Shown here piece after piece: positions 51,401 through 60,496 of a stretch of DNA of 64,000 bases. Positions within the stretch are counted from its first letter, which is position 1. Every line of letters begins with the position of its first letter. The stretch covers positions 4,155,001 to 4,219,000 of the forward strand of contig NZ_CP109017.1 of NCBI RefSeq assembly GCF_036226765.1, given 5' to 3'. The position numbers and the translations under genes are program-made. The notes under the pieces were generated by a model. That model made no database searches, had not been told where the DNA came from, and saw only the letters and a program-made list of their open reading frames with translations. This DNA is from Streptomyces sp. NBC_00670 (GTDB taxonomy: Bacteria; Actinomycetota; Actinomycetes; Streptomycetales; Streptomycetaceae).

Positions 51401-54400
51401 ATGACGACCGGGGTGAACAGCAGCACGCACGAACCGTCGGCCCCCGGCGTCCCGGGAGCCGACGCCGCCCCCGGCGCCTACGAACTCCTCCGGGACCGGC
51501 TCACCGCCCAGGCGGGCGAACTCGTCCGGCGCGCCGAGGCGTTGAACGCGCGCCGCGTCGAGGAGTTCGGCGCCGCCCGCCTCGAACTCACCGGTACCGA
51601 GCGGTTGCAAAGCAAAAGCGCGTGCGTGGCGCAGGACGCCGTCGCCCTCGGCGAGGTGCTGCTGCTCGGGTACGAGACCGGCCCGGCCGGCAGCGCCGAC
51701 GGGACGGCCGTCGGGGACGTGTTCGCACTGCACGGCCCCGATCTCGCCCGGCTGCCCGAGGACGCCGTACCGGGGCTGCTCGACGACCCCGCGTTCGTAC
51801 GGGAGTTCGCGGCCCTGTACCGCTACTACCGCGAGGCGACCCTGCTGCGGCTGCGCCGGGTCGACGGCCGGCTGCTCGCCGTGTTCCGCACCGGCGAGAA
51901 GGCCGACGACATCCGCGTCCTGCGCTGGGCGGTCGGCGACGACGGACGCGTCTCCTTCCTCGACGCGCGCGGCGACCGCGACCACGTCCTGCCGCCCGCC
52001 CACGACTTCACGTGGACCCCCACCACCCGCGAGGACCACGTCCTCGGCCGCCACCCGCACGTCTCCATCGGCGGCGAGGTGTACGTCGCCACCGTCGGCG
52101 GCACGCTCACCGTCAAGACGGAGAACGACACCGAGACCGCCGACGGCATCCACTCCGAGCCGGTCGCCGAACCGCTCCAGGCGCTCGCCGACGCGGACAT
52201 CGCGCACGCGCGGGTCGGCGCGCTGATCCTGCTGCGGGTGCGCCCCTACAAGGAGGACACCGACCGGTACCTGGTCTTCAACACCCTCACCAGGGCCGTC
52301 GTCCGCCTCGACGGCATCGGGCGGGCCTGCCGCCGCCTCCCCGACGACCAGGGCATCGTCTTCCCCGGCGGCCACTGCCTGGCCACCGGCACTCACCGCA
52401 CGTACGAACTCGACACGGAGGGCCTGGAGTTCGAGCGTGAGGTGCGCTCGCCCAACGGCGAGGACGTGCTGTTCGCGTTCCGCGCGCCCGCCGGGGGCCG
52501 CACCCTGCTGCTCCCCTACCACACGATCCGCAAGGAGGTCGCGGCCCCGCTGTCCTGCCGGGGCTGGGCGCTCGCGGACGACGGCACGCTCACCCTGCTG
52601 CGCGGCGGGGGCGACGAGCCCGCCCGGGTGCACCCCGTCCAGCGCTGGTCGTCCCCGTTCGTCTCCGACACCTACGAGGCCGCCCGCCCCGCCGGTACCG
52701 GTCCCCTCGCCCGGATCGGCAACGCCGACCTCGTGCGCGGCATCGCCGCCTGCCTGTCCGTGGCCCACGCCGCCACCGGGACCACGCCCACCGGCGAGGT
52801 CTACGCGGAGCTGGCCGCCGCCTGCGTCCGCACCGCCGACGCCCACCACTGGCTGGCCGACCCGGAGGCCGGCGACCTCGCCGACCCGCTGGCCCGGCTG
52901 CGCGCCACCGCCGAGCAGGTGCTCGCCGAGTTCGACACCGTGCGCACCCTGACCCGGCAGGCGGCCGACGCGCTCGACGAGGCCGACGCCCGCCTCGCCG
53001 CCGTCGTCCGCCGGCTGCGCGGCGAGGCACCGCGCGGGGCCGCCGACTGGGCGGCCGGACTGACCGAACTGCGCCGCGCGCAGGGGCACCTGCTGACCCT
53101 GCGCGAGACGCGGTACGCCGACACCGCCCGCCTCGACGCGCTCGCCGCCGGCGCCGAGGCCGACCTCGCCGCCTTCGGCCGGCGCGCCGTCACCCACCTT
53201 GCCCGCCCGGACGCCTTCGCCGGCACCCACGCCGACGTCGAACGGATCGCCGCCGACGCGGAGGAGATCGGCACCGCCGCCGAGGCCGCGCCGCTCGCCG
53301 CCCGCCTCGACGAACTGGCCGAGGGGCTGGGCGCGGTGACCGACGTCGTCGCCGGGCTCGACACCGGCGACGCCACCGTCCGCACCGCCGTCCTGGAGGC
53401 CGTCGCCGGGGCGCTCGGCGGCGTCAACCGGGCCCGCGCCGTCCTCGACGCCCGGCGCCGCGCCCTGCTGGAGCAGGAGGGCCGGGCCGGGTTCACCGCC
53501 GAGTTCGCGCTGCTCGGCCAGGCCGTCACCGGCGCGCTCGCGGTCGCCGACACCCCGGAGGCGTGTGACGAACAGCTCGCCCGGCTGCTGGTCCAGGTGG
53601 AGAACCTGGAATCCCGGTTCGCCGAGTCCGACGACTTCCTCGACACGCTCGCCGACAGGCGCGAGGAGATCCACGAGGCGCTCTCCGCCCGCAAGCAGTC
53701 CCTCGCCGACGTCCGCGCCCGCCGTGCCGAACGCCTCGCCGACTCCGCCGCCCGCGTCCTTGGCACCGTCGCCCGCCGCGCCGCGAGCCTCGCCGACGCG
53801 GACGCCGTCACCACGTACTTCGCCTCCGACCCGATGCCCGCCAAGGTCCGCCGCACCGCCGCGGAACTGCGCGAACTGGGCGACGCGGTACGGGCGGAGG
53901 AGCTGGAGGGGCGCCTCGACGCCGCCCGCCAGGAGGCCGCCCGCGCCCTGCGCGACCGCACCGACCTGTACGCCGACGACGGCCGCAACGTGCGCCTGGG
54001 CGCCCACCGCTTCGCCGTCTCCACCCAGCCCCTCGACCTCACCCTCGTCCCGCACGGCGACGGCCTCGCCTTCGCCGTCACCGGCACCGACTACCGCGCC
54101 CCGGTCACCGACCCGGAGTTCGCGGCCACCCGCCCCCACTGGGACCGGCTGCTGCCGTCGGAGTCGCCCGAGGTCTACCGCGCCGAACACCTCGCGGCCC
54201 GGCTCCTCGACGCGCACGGCCCGGCCGCGCTCGCCGCCGCCGACGACCTGGCCGCGCTCGTACGGGAGGCGGCCGAGGCGGCGTACGACGAGGGGTACGA
54301 GCGGGGCGTCCACGACCACGACGCCACGGCGATCCTCGCCGCGCTGCTGCGGCTGCACGAGGGCGCGGGCCCGCTGCGCCACGAGCCCGCCGCCCGCGCC

Positions 54401-56305
54401 GCCGCCCAGCTGTTCTGGGCGCACGGCACGACGGAGGAGCAGCGGCAGGACTGGCGGCGCCGGGCACAGTCCCTGGCCCGGGCACGGGAGACGTTCGGGT
54501 CGGCGCCGGCGATCGCGGACCTGTGCGGGGAGCTGGCGCGGGCGATCGGGAAAGGGGACGCGAGCGCGACAGCGGAGGGGACCGTCGAGGAGGGAACCGC
54601 CGCCGCCGCGTACCTCTTCGACGAACTGACCACCGGCCCCGACGGCTTCGTCCTCGGCGCCGGCACCCGCACCCTGCTCGACACGTTCCACCGCACGGCC
54701 GGCGGCCCGGCGTACGCGGAGGACCTGGCCGCCGTCGAGGACCTGGCCGCCCGCCGCCAGCTGGCCGAGGCATGGCTCACGGCGTACGCGGCCGCCACCG
54801 GCACGGACCCGGCACCCGGCGACCTCGCCGAGGCGGTCGCCGCCGAGCTCTGCCCCGGCCTGCCCCGCTACCCGGGCGACGCCCCGCTGACGGAGACCGT
54901 GCACGGCCTGCTCGGCGCCCACCCGCGCATCACCGACCGCGCCCTCACCGTCCGCGTGGACGAACTCCTCGCCCGCACCCGCGCGTTCCGCGCCCACGAC
55001 GTCCCCGCCCACCACGCGTACACCGCCCGCCGCGCCGCCCTGGTCGCCGCCGAGCGGACCCGGCTGCGCCTGGACGACCACCGTCCGCGCGTCCTGTCCG
55101 GCTTCGTCCGCAACCGGCTCATCGACGAGGTGTACCTGCCGCTGATCGGCGACAGCCTCGCCAAGCAGCTCGGCACCGCCGACGCGGCCCACCGCACCGG
55201 CACCGGCGGCCTGCTCCTGCTGGTCTCCCCGCCGGGCTACGGCAAGACGACGCTGATGGAGTACGTCGCCGACCGCCTCGGCCTGATGCTGGTGCGGATC
55301 AGCGGACCGGCGCTCGGGCACACCGTGACCTCGCTCGACCCGGCCGAGGCCCCGAACGCCACCGCCCGCCAGGAGATCGAGAAGATCAACTTCGCGCTGG
55401 CGGCCGGCAACAACACCCTTCTCCACCTGGACGACATCCAGCACACCTCACCCGAACTGCTCCAGAAGTTCATCCCGCTCTGCGACGCCACGCGCCGTGT
55501 GGACGGCGTACGAGACGGTGTCCCGCACACCTACGACCTGCGCGGGAAGCGGTTCGCGGTCTGCATGGCCGGCAATCCGTACACCGAGTCCGGCGGCCGC
55601 TTCCGGGTTCCCGACATGCTCGCCAACCGCGCCGACGTGTGGAACCTCGGCGACGTCCTCACCGGCAAGGAGCACGTCTTCGGCCTGAGCTTCGTGGAGA
55701 ACGCGCTGACGGCCAACCCGCACCTCGCCCCGCTCGCCGGCCGCGACCGGGCCGACCTCGACCTGCTGCTCCGCCTCGCCGAGGGCGACCCGACGGCCCG
55801 CGCGGACCGGCTCGTCCACCCGTACGAACCGGCCGAGCTGGAGCGGGTCCTCGCCACCCTGCGCCATCTGCTCACCGCCCGCGCGACGGTCCTCGCGGTG
55901 AACGCCGCGTACATCGCCTCCGCCGCCCAGACGGACGCCACCCGCACCGAGCCGCCGTTCCAACTCCAGGGCTCCTACCGGAACATGCGCAGGATCGCCC
56001 AGCGGATCCAGCCCGTCATGAACGAGGCGGAACTGACGGCCCTCGTCGAGGACCACTACCGCGCCGAGGCGCAGACCCTCACCACGGGCACCGAGGCCAA
56101 CCTGCTCAAACTCGCCGAACTGCGCGGCACACTCACCCCCGAGGGCGCCGCCCGCTGGACGGCCCTGAAGACGGCCCACACCCGCACCCTCGGCACCCCC
56201 GAGGACGCCCACCTCTCCCAGGCGGTCACCGCCCTGACGGTACTCGCCGACCGACTGGCAGCCGTCGAAACGGCGATCGGCCGTGTGCCACGATGCGCGC
56301 CATGA
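51401..56305 (+). CDS. Giant AAA+ ATPase of the DUF3686/'DNA repair ATPase' type
   Basis: The 1634-residue protein has an N-terminal beta-rich region (about 60-450; likely DUF3686), a long helical middle (about 470-1230) rich in Ala/Arg/Asp, and a C-terminal AAA+ domain. Walker A is SPPGYGKTT (residues 1276-1284, Lys1282), Walker B is LHLDDIQ (Asp1344-Asp1345), sensor 1 is MAGNP (Asn1392), and RFRVPDMLANRAD probably carries the arginine finger. No signal peptide or membrane segment is present. Such proteins are typically paired with flotillin-like genes and called DNA repair ATPases without evidence. The GC-rich middle has many short helices. Confidence 0.9.
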   Translation: MTTGVNSSTHEPSAPGVPGADAAPGAYELLRDRLTAQAGELVRRAEALNARRVEEFGAARLELTGTERLQSKSACVAQDAVALGEVLLLGYETGPAGSADGTAVGDVFALHGPDLARLPEDAVPGLLDDPAFVREFAALYRYYREATLLRLRRVDGRLLAVFRTGEKADDIRVLRWAVGDDGRVSFLDARGDRDHVLPPAHDFTWTPTTREDHVLGRHPHVSIGGEVYVATVGGTLTVKTENDTETADGIHSEPVAEPLQALADADIAHARVGALILLRVRPYKEDTDRYLVFNTLTRAVVRLDGIGRACRRLPDDQGIVFPGGHCLATGTHRTYELDTEGLEFEREVRSPNGEDVLFAFRAPAGGRTLLLPYHTIRKEVAAPLSCRGWALADDGTLTLLRGGGDEPARVHPVQRWSSPFVSDTYEAARPAGTGPLARIGNADLVRGIAACLSVAHAATGTTPTGEVYAELAAACVRTADAHHWLADPEAGDLADPLARLRATAEQVLAEFDTVRTLTRQAADALDEADARLAAVVRRLRGEAPRGAADWAAGLTELRRAQGHLLTLRETRYADTARLDALAAGAEADLAAFGRRAVTHLARPDAFAGTHADVERIAADAEEIGTAAEAAPLAARLDELAEGLGAVTDVVAGLDTGDATVRTAVLEAVAGALGGVNRARAVLDARRRALLEQEGRAGFTAEFALLGQAVTGALAVADTPEACDEQLARLLVQVENLESRFAESDDFLDTLADRREEIHEALSARKQSLADVRARRAERLADSAARVLGTVARRAASLADADAVTTYFASDPMPAKVRRTAAELRELGDAVRAEELEGRLDAARQEAARALRDRTDLYADDGRNVRLGAHRFAVSTQPLDLTLVPHGDGLAFAVTGTDYRAPVTDPEFAATRPHWDRLLPSESPEVYRAEHLAARLLDAHGPAALAAADDLAALVREAAEAAYDEGYERGVHDHDATAILAALLRLHEGAGPLRHEPAARAAAQLFWAHGTTEEQRQDWRRRAQSLARARETFGSAPAIADLCGELARAIGKGDASATAEGTVEEGTAAAAYLFDELTTGPDGFVLGAGTRTLLDTFHRTAGGPAYAEDLAAVEDLAARRQLAEAWLTAYAAATGTDPAPGDLAEAVAAELCPGLPRYPGDAPLTETVHGLLGAHPRITDRALTVRVDELLARTRAFRAHDVPAHHAYTARRAALVAAERTRLRLDDHRPRVLSGFVRNRLIDEVYLPLIGDSLAKQLGTADAAHRTGTGGLLLLVSPPGYGKTTLMEYVADRLGLMLVRISGPALGHTVTSLDPAEAPNATARQEIEKINFALAAGNNTLLHLDDIQHTSPELLQKFIPLCDATRRVDGVRDGVPHTYDLRGKRFAVCMAGNPYTESGGRFRVPDMLANRADVWNLGDVLTGKEHVFGLSFVENALTANPHLAPLAGRDRADLDLLLRLAEGDPTARADRLVHPYEPAELERVLATLRHLLTARATVLAVNAAYIASAAQTDATRTEPPFQLQGSYRNMRRIAQRIQPVMNEAELTALVEDHYRAEAQTLTTGTEANLLKLAELRGTLTPEGAARWTALKTAHTRTLGTPEDAHLSQAVTALTVLADRLAAVETAIGRVPRCAP

Positions 56306-56311
56306 CGGCGA

Positions 56312-56423
56312 GGAACGCGCCGACGCCGACGCGCCGGCCGATGGGCAGCACCTTCGGGTCGACGGCGAAGCCGATGGCGCCGACCACGCCGACGGCCTCA
56401 TGACCGGCGACGACGGGAATCGA
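56312..56423 (-). pseudogene. Unassigned decayed coding fragment
   Basis: One minus-strand frame reads IPVVAGHEAVGVVGAIGFAVD and then KVLPIGRRVGVGAFLAVMARIVAHG, which looks like coding sequence and faintly like the GHE-x-VGVV start of zinc alcohol dehydrogenases. It has no proper start or end. It overlaps, in another frame, the TetR remnant at 56398-56658. I treat it as a remnant, but the family call is weak. Confidence 0.35.
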
Positions 56424-56658
56424 CGGCGAGGGCACGGACGGTGGTCATGCGCTCGATCACCGCGTGGAACAGCGCCTGCTTGGTCGCGGAGCGCAGGTAC
56501 GACCCCTGCCGCGACAACCCCGCGGCCCGCGCCACCTCGTGCATGGACGTGTTGCGGTACCCGAAGCGCAGGAACACGTCCTGAGCCGCGGCGAGTATGT
56601 CCTCGCGACCGGTGCCCGGCCGGCCGACCGGAGCCCGGCCGGCCGGGAGGAGGTGGAG
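56398..56658 (-). pseudogene. TetR-family regulator remnant
   Basis: The minus-strand frame translates as GREDILAAAQDVFLRFGYRN, then TSMHEVARAAGLSRQGSYLR and SATKQALFHAVIERMTTVRAL, a clear TetR helix-turn-helix N-terminal domain of about 60 residues. It then runs out into RRRRS and a stop at 56398-56400. No start codon precedes the domain (a stop lies at 56659-56661), and the ligand-binding domain is missing. It is a broken gene, truncated at both ends. Its C-terminal part changes frame into the fragment at 56312. Confidence 0.75.
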
Positions 56659-57249
56659 TCAGCCCTTGCCCATGGCCTTGCGGACGGCGTCCCTGGTGCG
56701 GTCCACGAGGGCGGCGACCGGTCCGAGTGCCATGTTCTTCGCCCCGGACTCGACGCCCGGGTGGGGCCGGGTGGGCGCCATGGCCTCGGCGGCCTTGACG
56801 GCCTTGGCCATCGCGGCCAGATCGGTGGTGCCGGTGCTGCGGCGGATGTGGGTGAACTCGTAGCGTTCCTCGGCCCGCGCGTGTGCCTGGACGTCCTTGC
56901 GCAGCTTGAGCAACTGGGGCATGAACGTCGGGTCGTCGGTGTCCAGCTCGTCGAGGGCGGCCAGCGTCTCCTTGGCCGCCTTCTCCTCGGCGAGACGGTC
57001 CTTCACCACCTGCTCGCCGCCGGGAAAGCCCTTCCGGGCGAAGGGATGGACGACCTCCTCCTCGGCGGTCTCGTGCACGGCCAGCAACCGCATCAGGCGG
57101 TGGAAGGCGTCGCGGCGTTCCTCGCCCTTGGTGGCCTCGACCTCGTCGAAGAGGTTGCGGATGTCGCCGTGCTGGCGCATCAGCAACGCGACGACGTCGT
57201 CGTCCTCGGCCTGGTCGTCCCCCGCGTGCGGGGTGCGCAGATCGGACAT
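56659..57249 (-). CDS. Hemerythrin-domain (diiron) protein
   Basis: The 196-residue protein has the HHE-type iron ligands: MRQHGDIRNLF, LLAVHETAEEEVVHPF and HARAEERYEFTHI, giving several His/Glu positions of a four-helix bundle. Residues about 130-190 form an Ala/Lys-rich tail. Such proteins bind O2 or NO or handle iron and oxidative stress. The start MSDLRTPHAGDDQ is at 57249, 13 bp downstream of the diiron-type gene, so they form an operon. The stop overlaps the end of the TetR remnant. Confidence 0.9.
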   Translation of the reverse strand: MSDLRTPHAGDDQAEDDDVVALLMRQHGDIRNLFDEVEATKGEERRDAFHRLMRLLAVHETAEEEVVHPFARKGFPGGEQVVKDRLAEEKAAKETLAALDELDTDDPTFMPQLLKLRKDVQAHARAEERYEFTHIRRSTGTTDLAAMAKAVKAAEAMAPTRPHPGVESGAKNMALGPVAALVDRTRDAVRKAMGKG

Positions 57250-57261
57250 CTCGGCTCTCCC

Positions 57262-58462
57262 CTACTTCTCGCGCTGCGTGGGGTCGGGGTGCTCACCCTC
57301 GGACTGGACGCGGTACTCGCGGCCGAACATCTCGTCGTGCCCGGTCATGACCCGGTCGCTCGGCGGCGCCTCGCCGCCGTGGATCTGCTCCTGCATCTTC
57401 TCGAACCGCTCGTGCGCCTCACGCACGTAGCCGGCGCCGAGCGTGGTCAGGTCCATCTGGGTGCCGAGCAGCTCGCGCAGGTAGCCCTTGTTCGGCTCGA
57501 AGGTGAGCACGTTCGGCAGCTCCGGGGCCAGCACCGAGGCGGGGTCGCGGCCGTCGTGGCGGCGCATGAGGTCGCAGGCGGCGTGCAGGTGCTCCAGCTC
57601 CATGTTGAGGTGCAGCTCCCAGATCGCCTTGACCTTGGGGTCGCTCTCCTGCTCCATGAAGGAGTAATAGAGGTAGCACTCGTTGTACTCGTGGTTGACC
57701 AGCTGCTCCCACCACGTCTCACCCGGGTCCACGAGGGACTCGTAGTGGGTGACGTGCTCCTCCTCGATCAGCCCGATCTCCTGGTAGAGCTGACGGGCGA
57801 TCGGCTCCATGTAGGTGGGGCCGGTGTTCAGGTAGAAGTTCATCGTCTGCTGCTCCGCCGACATGATCGTCAGTGCGTGCAGCTTGGAGAGCGGATTGGC
57901 CCGGTCCTTGTCGTACGGGTCGCGGACGTTGTCGTACGGGTCCCGGTGGTGGACCCTGGTGGGCCTTCCCGGCATGACCTCGGTCAGGCCGTCGACGATC
58001 GACTCCGCCTTGCGGTGCTCGATCATCTCGTACAGGTTCGCGTACCGGTACAGGTGATCGAAGTCCTCCAGCACACCGAACTGGTACGCCTGCGTCAGGT
58101 ACGGGTCCGGCTCCATCCGCGCCACCCACGCCGTCAGGTCCACCGCGACCTGCTCGTACGCGATCGTCGTCTCCAGCACCGAGGAGACACCCGGCAGCAG
58201 CCAGTTCACGACCTTCTGCTGCTGCGCCTCGATGTAGCGCACCCGCGCCAGCTGCCGCTTGATCTCGGGGTCCACAGTGTGGCGGGCGAGCTGGTGGCTG
58301 AACATGATCGCCTCGATCTCGATCCCGTTCATCGTGATGATCCGGCACCGGGTGTACGGGTCGCAGTGGTCCGGGATCGATCGGAGCCACGTTCAGCTCA
58401 CGCCAGCTGCGCACCTGGCGGTCCAGCGGGATACCCCGCTGCTCCAGTGGATTGAACGTCAT
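57262..58462 (-). pseudogene. Frameshifted ferritin-like/diiron-type protein
   Basis: The gene is in two frames. The N-terminal frame (from 58462) reads MTFNPLEQRGIPLDRQVRSW to RELNVAPID. The rest (stop near 57262) reads DPYTRCRIITMNGIEIEAIMFSHQLARH and 350 further residues with repeated E-x-x-H pairs (EEEHVTHYE, NHEYNECYL, ELEHLHAACDLM). A tandem GATCGATC at 58375-58382 causes the shift; with one GATC removed the two frames join into one protein of about 400 residues. The wild-type family is a conserved actinobacterial diiron-like protein. It precedes a hemerythrin gene. Confidence 0.8.
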
Positions 58463-58730
58463 GGGCGTTGCCTCCTGGGGACGGGACGAGCGGGGGACTC
58501 GGGCGCCGGAGTACCCCGTTTCGGGCGACGAGCACGGACCGGCTCCCCAGTCTGTTCACCCTGCGCGCTTTTGAGCCACCGCTCACGCCCGCGGCCCGCT
58601 CGGTTCCCCCCGGTGGGTCATCCCGACTGGCGGATGTCGTGCTCCCGAGCGAAGAGCGTTCGCGCCCCGTCCTGACGCCGGCGGACCGCGCGCACTGATC
58701 ACAGCTCGCTCGTGTGGGTACACGGAGCCA

Positions 58731-59492
58731 ATGCCGGAAGTGATGCAAGCAGGTGGATGGGGATTGCTGGCGGGCTGCGCCCTGCTGCTGGGAGCGGGGT
58801 GCGGCTACGCGCTGCGGGTGCCGCAGAAGGTCATCGCCTGGGTGATGGCCTTCGGCGCCGGCGTGCTGCTGTCCGCCGTCTCGTTCGAACTGGTCGGGGA
58901 GGCCTACGAAGAGGGCGGTCTCGGCCCGGCGGCCCTCGGAACGCTGGGCGGGGCGGTGGCCTACACGGCCGGCAACGTGTGGCTGGCCCGGCGCGGCGCC
59001 CGTCACCGCAAACGTTCGGGTCACCGGAGGGATCAGTCGCAGCCCTCCGAGGAGGGGCAGGGCGGCTCGGGCCTGGCGCTGGCCCTCGGGGCGCTGCTGG
59101 ACGGTGTGCCCGAGTCGGCGGTGATCGGCGTCAGCCTGCTCGACGGCGGTGCGGTCAGCCTGGTCACGGTGGCGGCGGTGTTCATCAGCAACATCCCCGA
59201 GGGACTGTCCAGTTCGGCCGGGATGAAGCGGGCCGGGCGCGGGAAGGGCTATGTCTTCGGCGTCTGGGGGGCGATCGCCGCGGCCAGTGCCGTCTCCGCG
59301 GTGCTCGGCTACAGCGTGGTCGGCGGTCTGTCGGTGGCGGTGGTCGCCGCGGTGACGGCCGTGGCCGCGGGCGCGATCCTGGCGATGGTCGCGGACACGA
59401 TGATCCCCGAGGCGTTCCAGGACACCCCTCTGGCGATCGGCCTGGTCACCGTCAGCGGCTTCCTGGTCTCCTTCGCGCTGTCGCACGCGTGA
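58731..59492 (+). CDS. ZIP-family metal transporter
   Basis: The 253-residue protein has about seven or eight membrane segments. Signature motifs are ALLDGVPESAVIG, SNIPEGLSSSAG and DTMIPEAF, containing the metal-binding Glu and Asn of the GufA-like ZIP subfamily. A basic, His-containing loop of about 35 residues lies between segments (RHRKRSGHRRDQSQP). It likely takes up zinc, iron or another divalent cation. The ATG at 58731 begins MPEVMQAGG. It is divergent from the diiron-type gene 268 bp away. Confidence 0.9.
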   Translation: MPEVMQAGGWGLLAGCALLLGAGCGYALRVPQKVIAWVMAFGAGVLLSAVSFELVGEAYEEGGLGPAALGTLGGAVAYTAGNVWLARRGARHRKRSGHRRDQSQPSEEGQGGSGLALALGALLDGVPESAVIGVSLLDGGAVSLVTVAAVFISNIPEGLSSSAGMKRAGRGKGYVFGVWGAIAAASAVSAVLGYSVVGGLSVAVVAAVTAVAAGAILAMVADTMIPEAFQDTPLAIGLVTVSGFLVSFALSHA

Positions 59493-59604
59493 CCGGAGGC
59501 GCCGGCGGGCTGTCCTCCATCCTTCCCGCCGGGTGACGCGGGCGGCCGGGGAGAGGAGAGAGGCGGGGCCCGAAGGCCCCGCCCGCTGCCGGTGGAGCCT
59601 CGGC

Positions 59605-60147
59605 TCAGGGCCACACCAGGCAGTACGGCTGATGCCCCGCCTCGTGCAGGCGGTGGCTGAAGTCCTGCCATTCGTGGAGCAGTTGGTAGACGTTGAACGC
59701 GTCGCGGGGGCCGCCGCGGTCGGGGACCGTGGACCAGATGAAGGCGGCGGCGCCGACCGCCTCCTCGCCTATGCCGCGCAGCGGGTCGACGACCGTCATG
59801 GGGAGCTTCACGACCGCGTAGTCGGGATGCAGGACCACCAGTTCGAGCGGCGGGACCTTGTGCAGCGGGACGCCCTCGATGCCCGTGAGGACCATCGCCG
59901 CCATCGTCTCCGGCTTGATCTTGGTGAACATGCCGCCCATGCCGAGCTCGTCCCCGCCGAGCTCCTCGGGGCGCATCGAGATCGGGACACGGGCCGCCGT
60001 GGCGCCGTCGGGTGCGCCGAAGTACTTGTACGTCACCCCCACCCGGCCACCATTCCCGCTTCCTGCGCCGAGTCGATCGCCCAGACGGTCGCCGAGTCGA
60101 TCCGGCCTGTGGTCAGCCCTACGGTTCGCATGGTCCATGCCATCCAT
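59605..60147 (-). CDS. Conserved hypothetical protein
   Basis: The recognisable domain of about 140 residues begins VTYKYFGAPDGATAARVPISMRPEELGGDELGMGG and continues MVLTGIEGVPLHKVPPLELVVLHPDYAVVKLPMTVVDPL to AGHQPYCLVWP. No signal or membrane segment is seen. I do not recognise a family. The start is uncertain: ATGs at 60147 and 60138 give an Arg/Asp-rich lead (RRADHRPDRLGDRLGDRLG), while a GTG at 60036 gives only the domain. The next gap 60148-60496 holds nothing that I can identify apart from the hemL promoter region. Confidence 0.6.
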   Translation of the reverse strand: MDGMDHANRRADHRPDRLGDRLGDRLGAGSGNGGRVGVTYKYFGAPDGATAARVPISMRPEELGGDELGMGGMFTKIKPETMAAMVLTGIEGVPLHKVPPLELVVLHPDYAVVKLPMTVVDPLRGIGEEAVGAAAFIWSTVPDRGGPRDAFNVYQLLHEWQDFSHRLHEAGHQPYCLVWP

Positions 60148-60496
60148 ACGCGCCAGCCGCTCGATCCGCTCAGGTTCCGCCGGTGAAGCCTCGAGATCCG
60201 GTGCCTGAGATGTCTGGGACGTCTGCGGTGGCTGCGGTGTCGCTCGTGTTTGTCGTGGTTCTGTCGTCTCCTCCGCGTCGCGCCGGTGCCTTCCCCGCCG
60301 GGCACGCCGAGGACCCAGGTCATCGGTCCCCTCGCCCAGTCCGCCACCGCGATGCATATCTCCACCCGACTGCTTTTCTAGGACTCGTGGTCCCCGCCGC
60401 GCAACCCGATCATCGTGTCAGTGACCTCCCCCACGGCCGCTCGCCGAAACGTGCGGTGAAACACCAGTCCGCGGAATCCCCGACGCCTCTGACACC

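Noticed and set aside
49733..55444. A very long open frame on the minus strand opposite the flotillin and AAA+ genes
   Set aside because: It is antisense to two clear coding genes with conserved motifs, its protein is a repetitive Val/Gly/Arg/Ala string without a domain, and long shadow frames are expected at this GC content.
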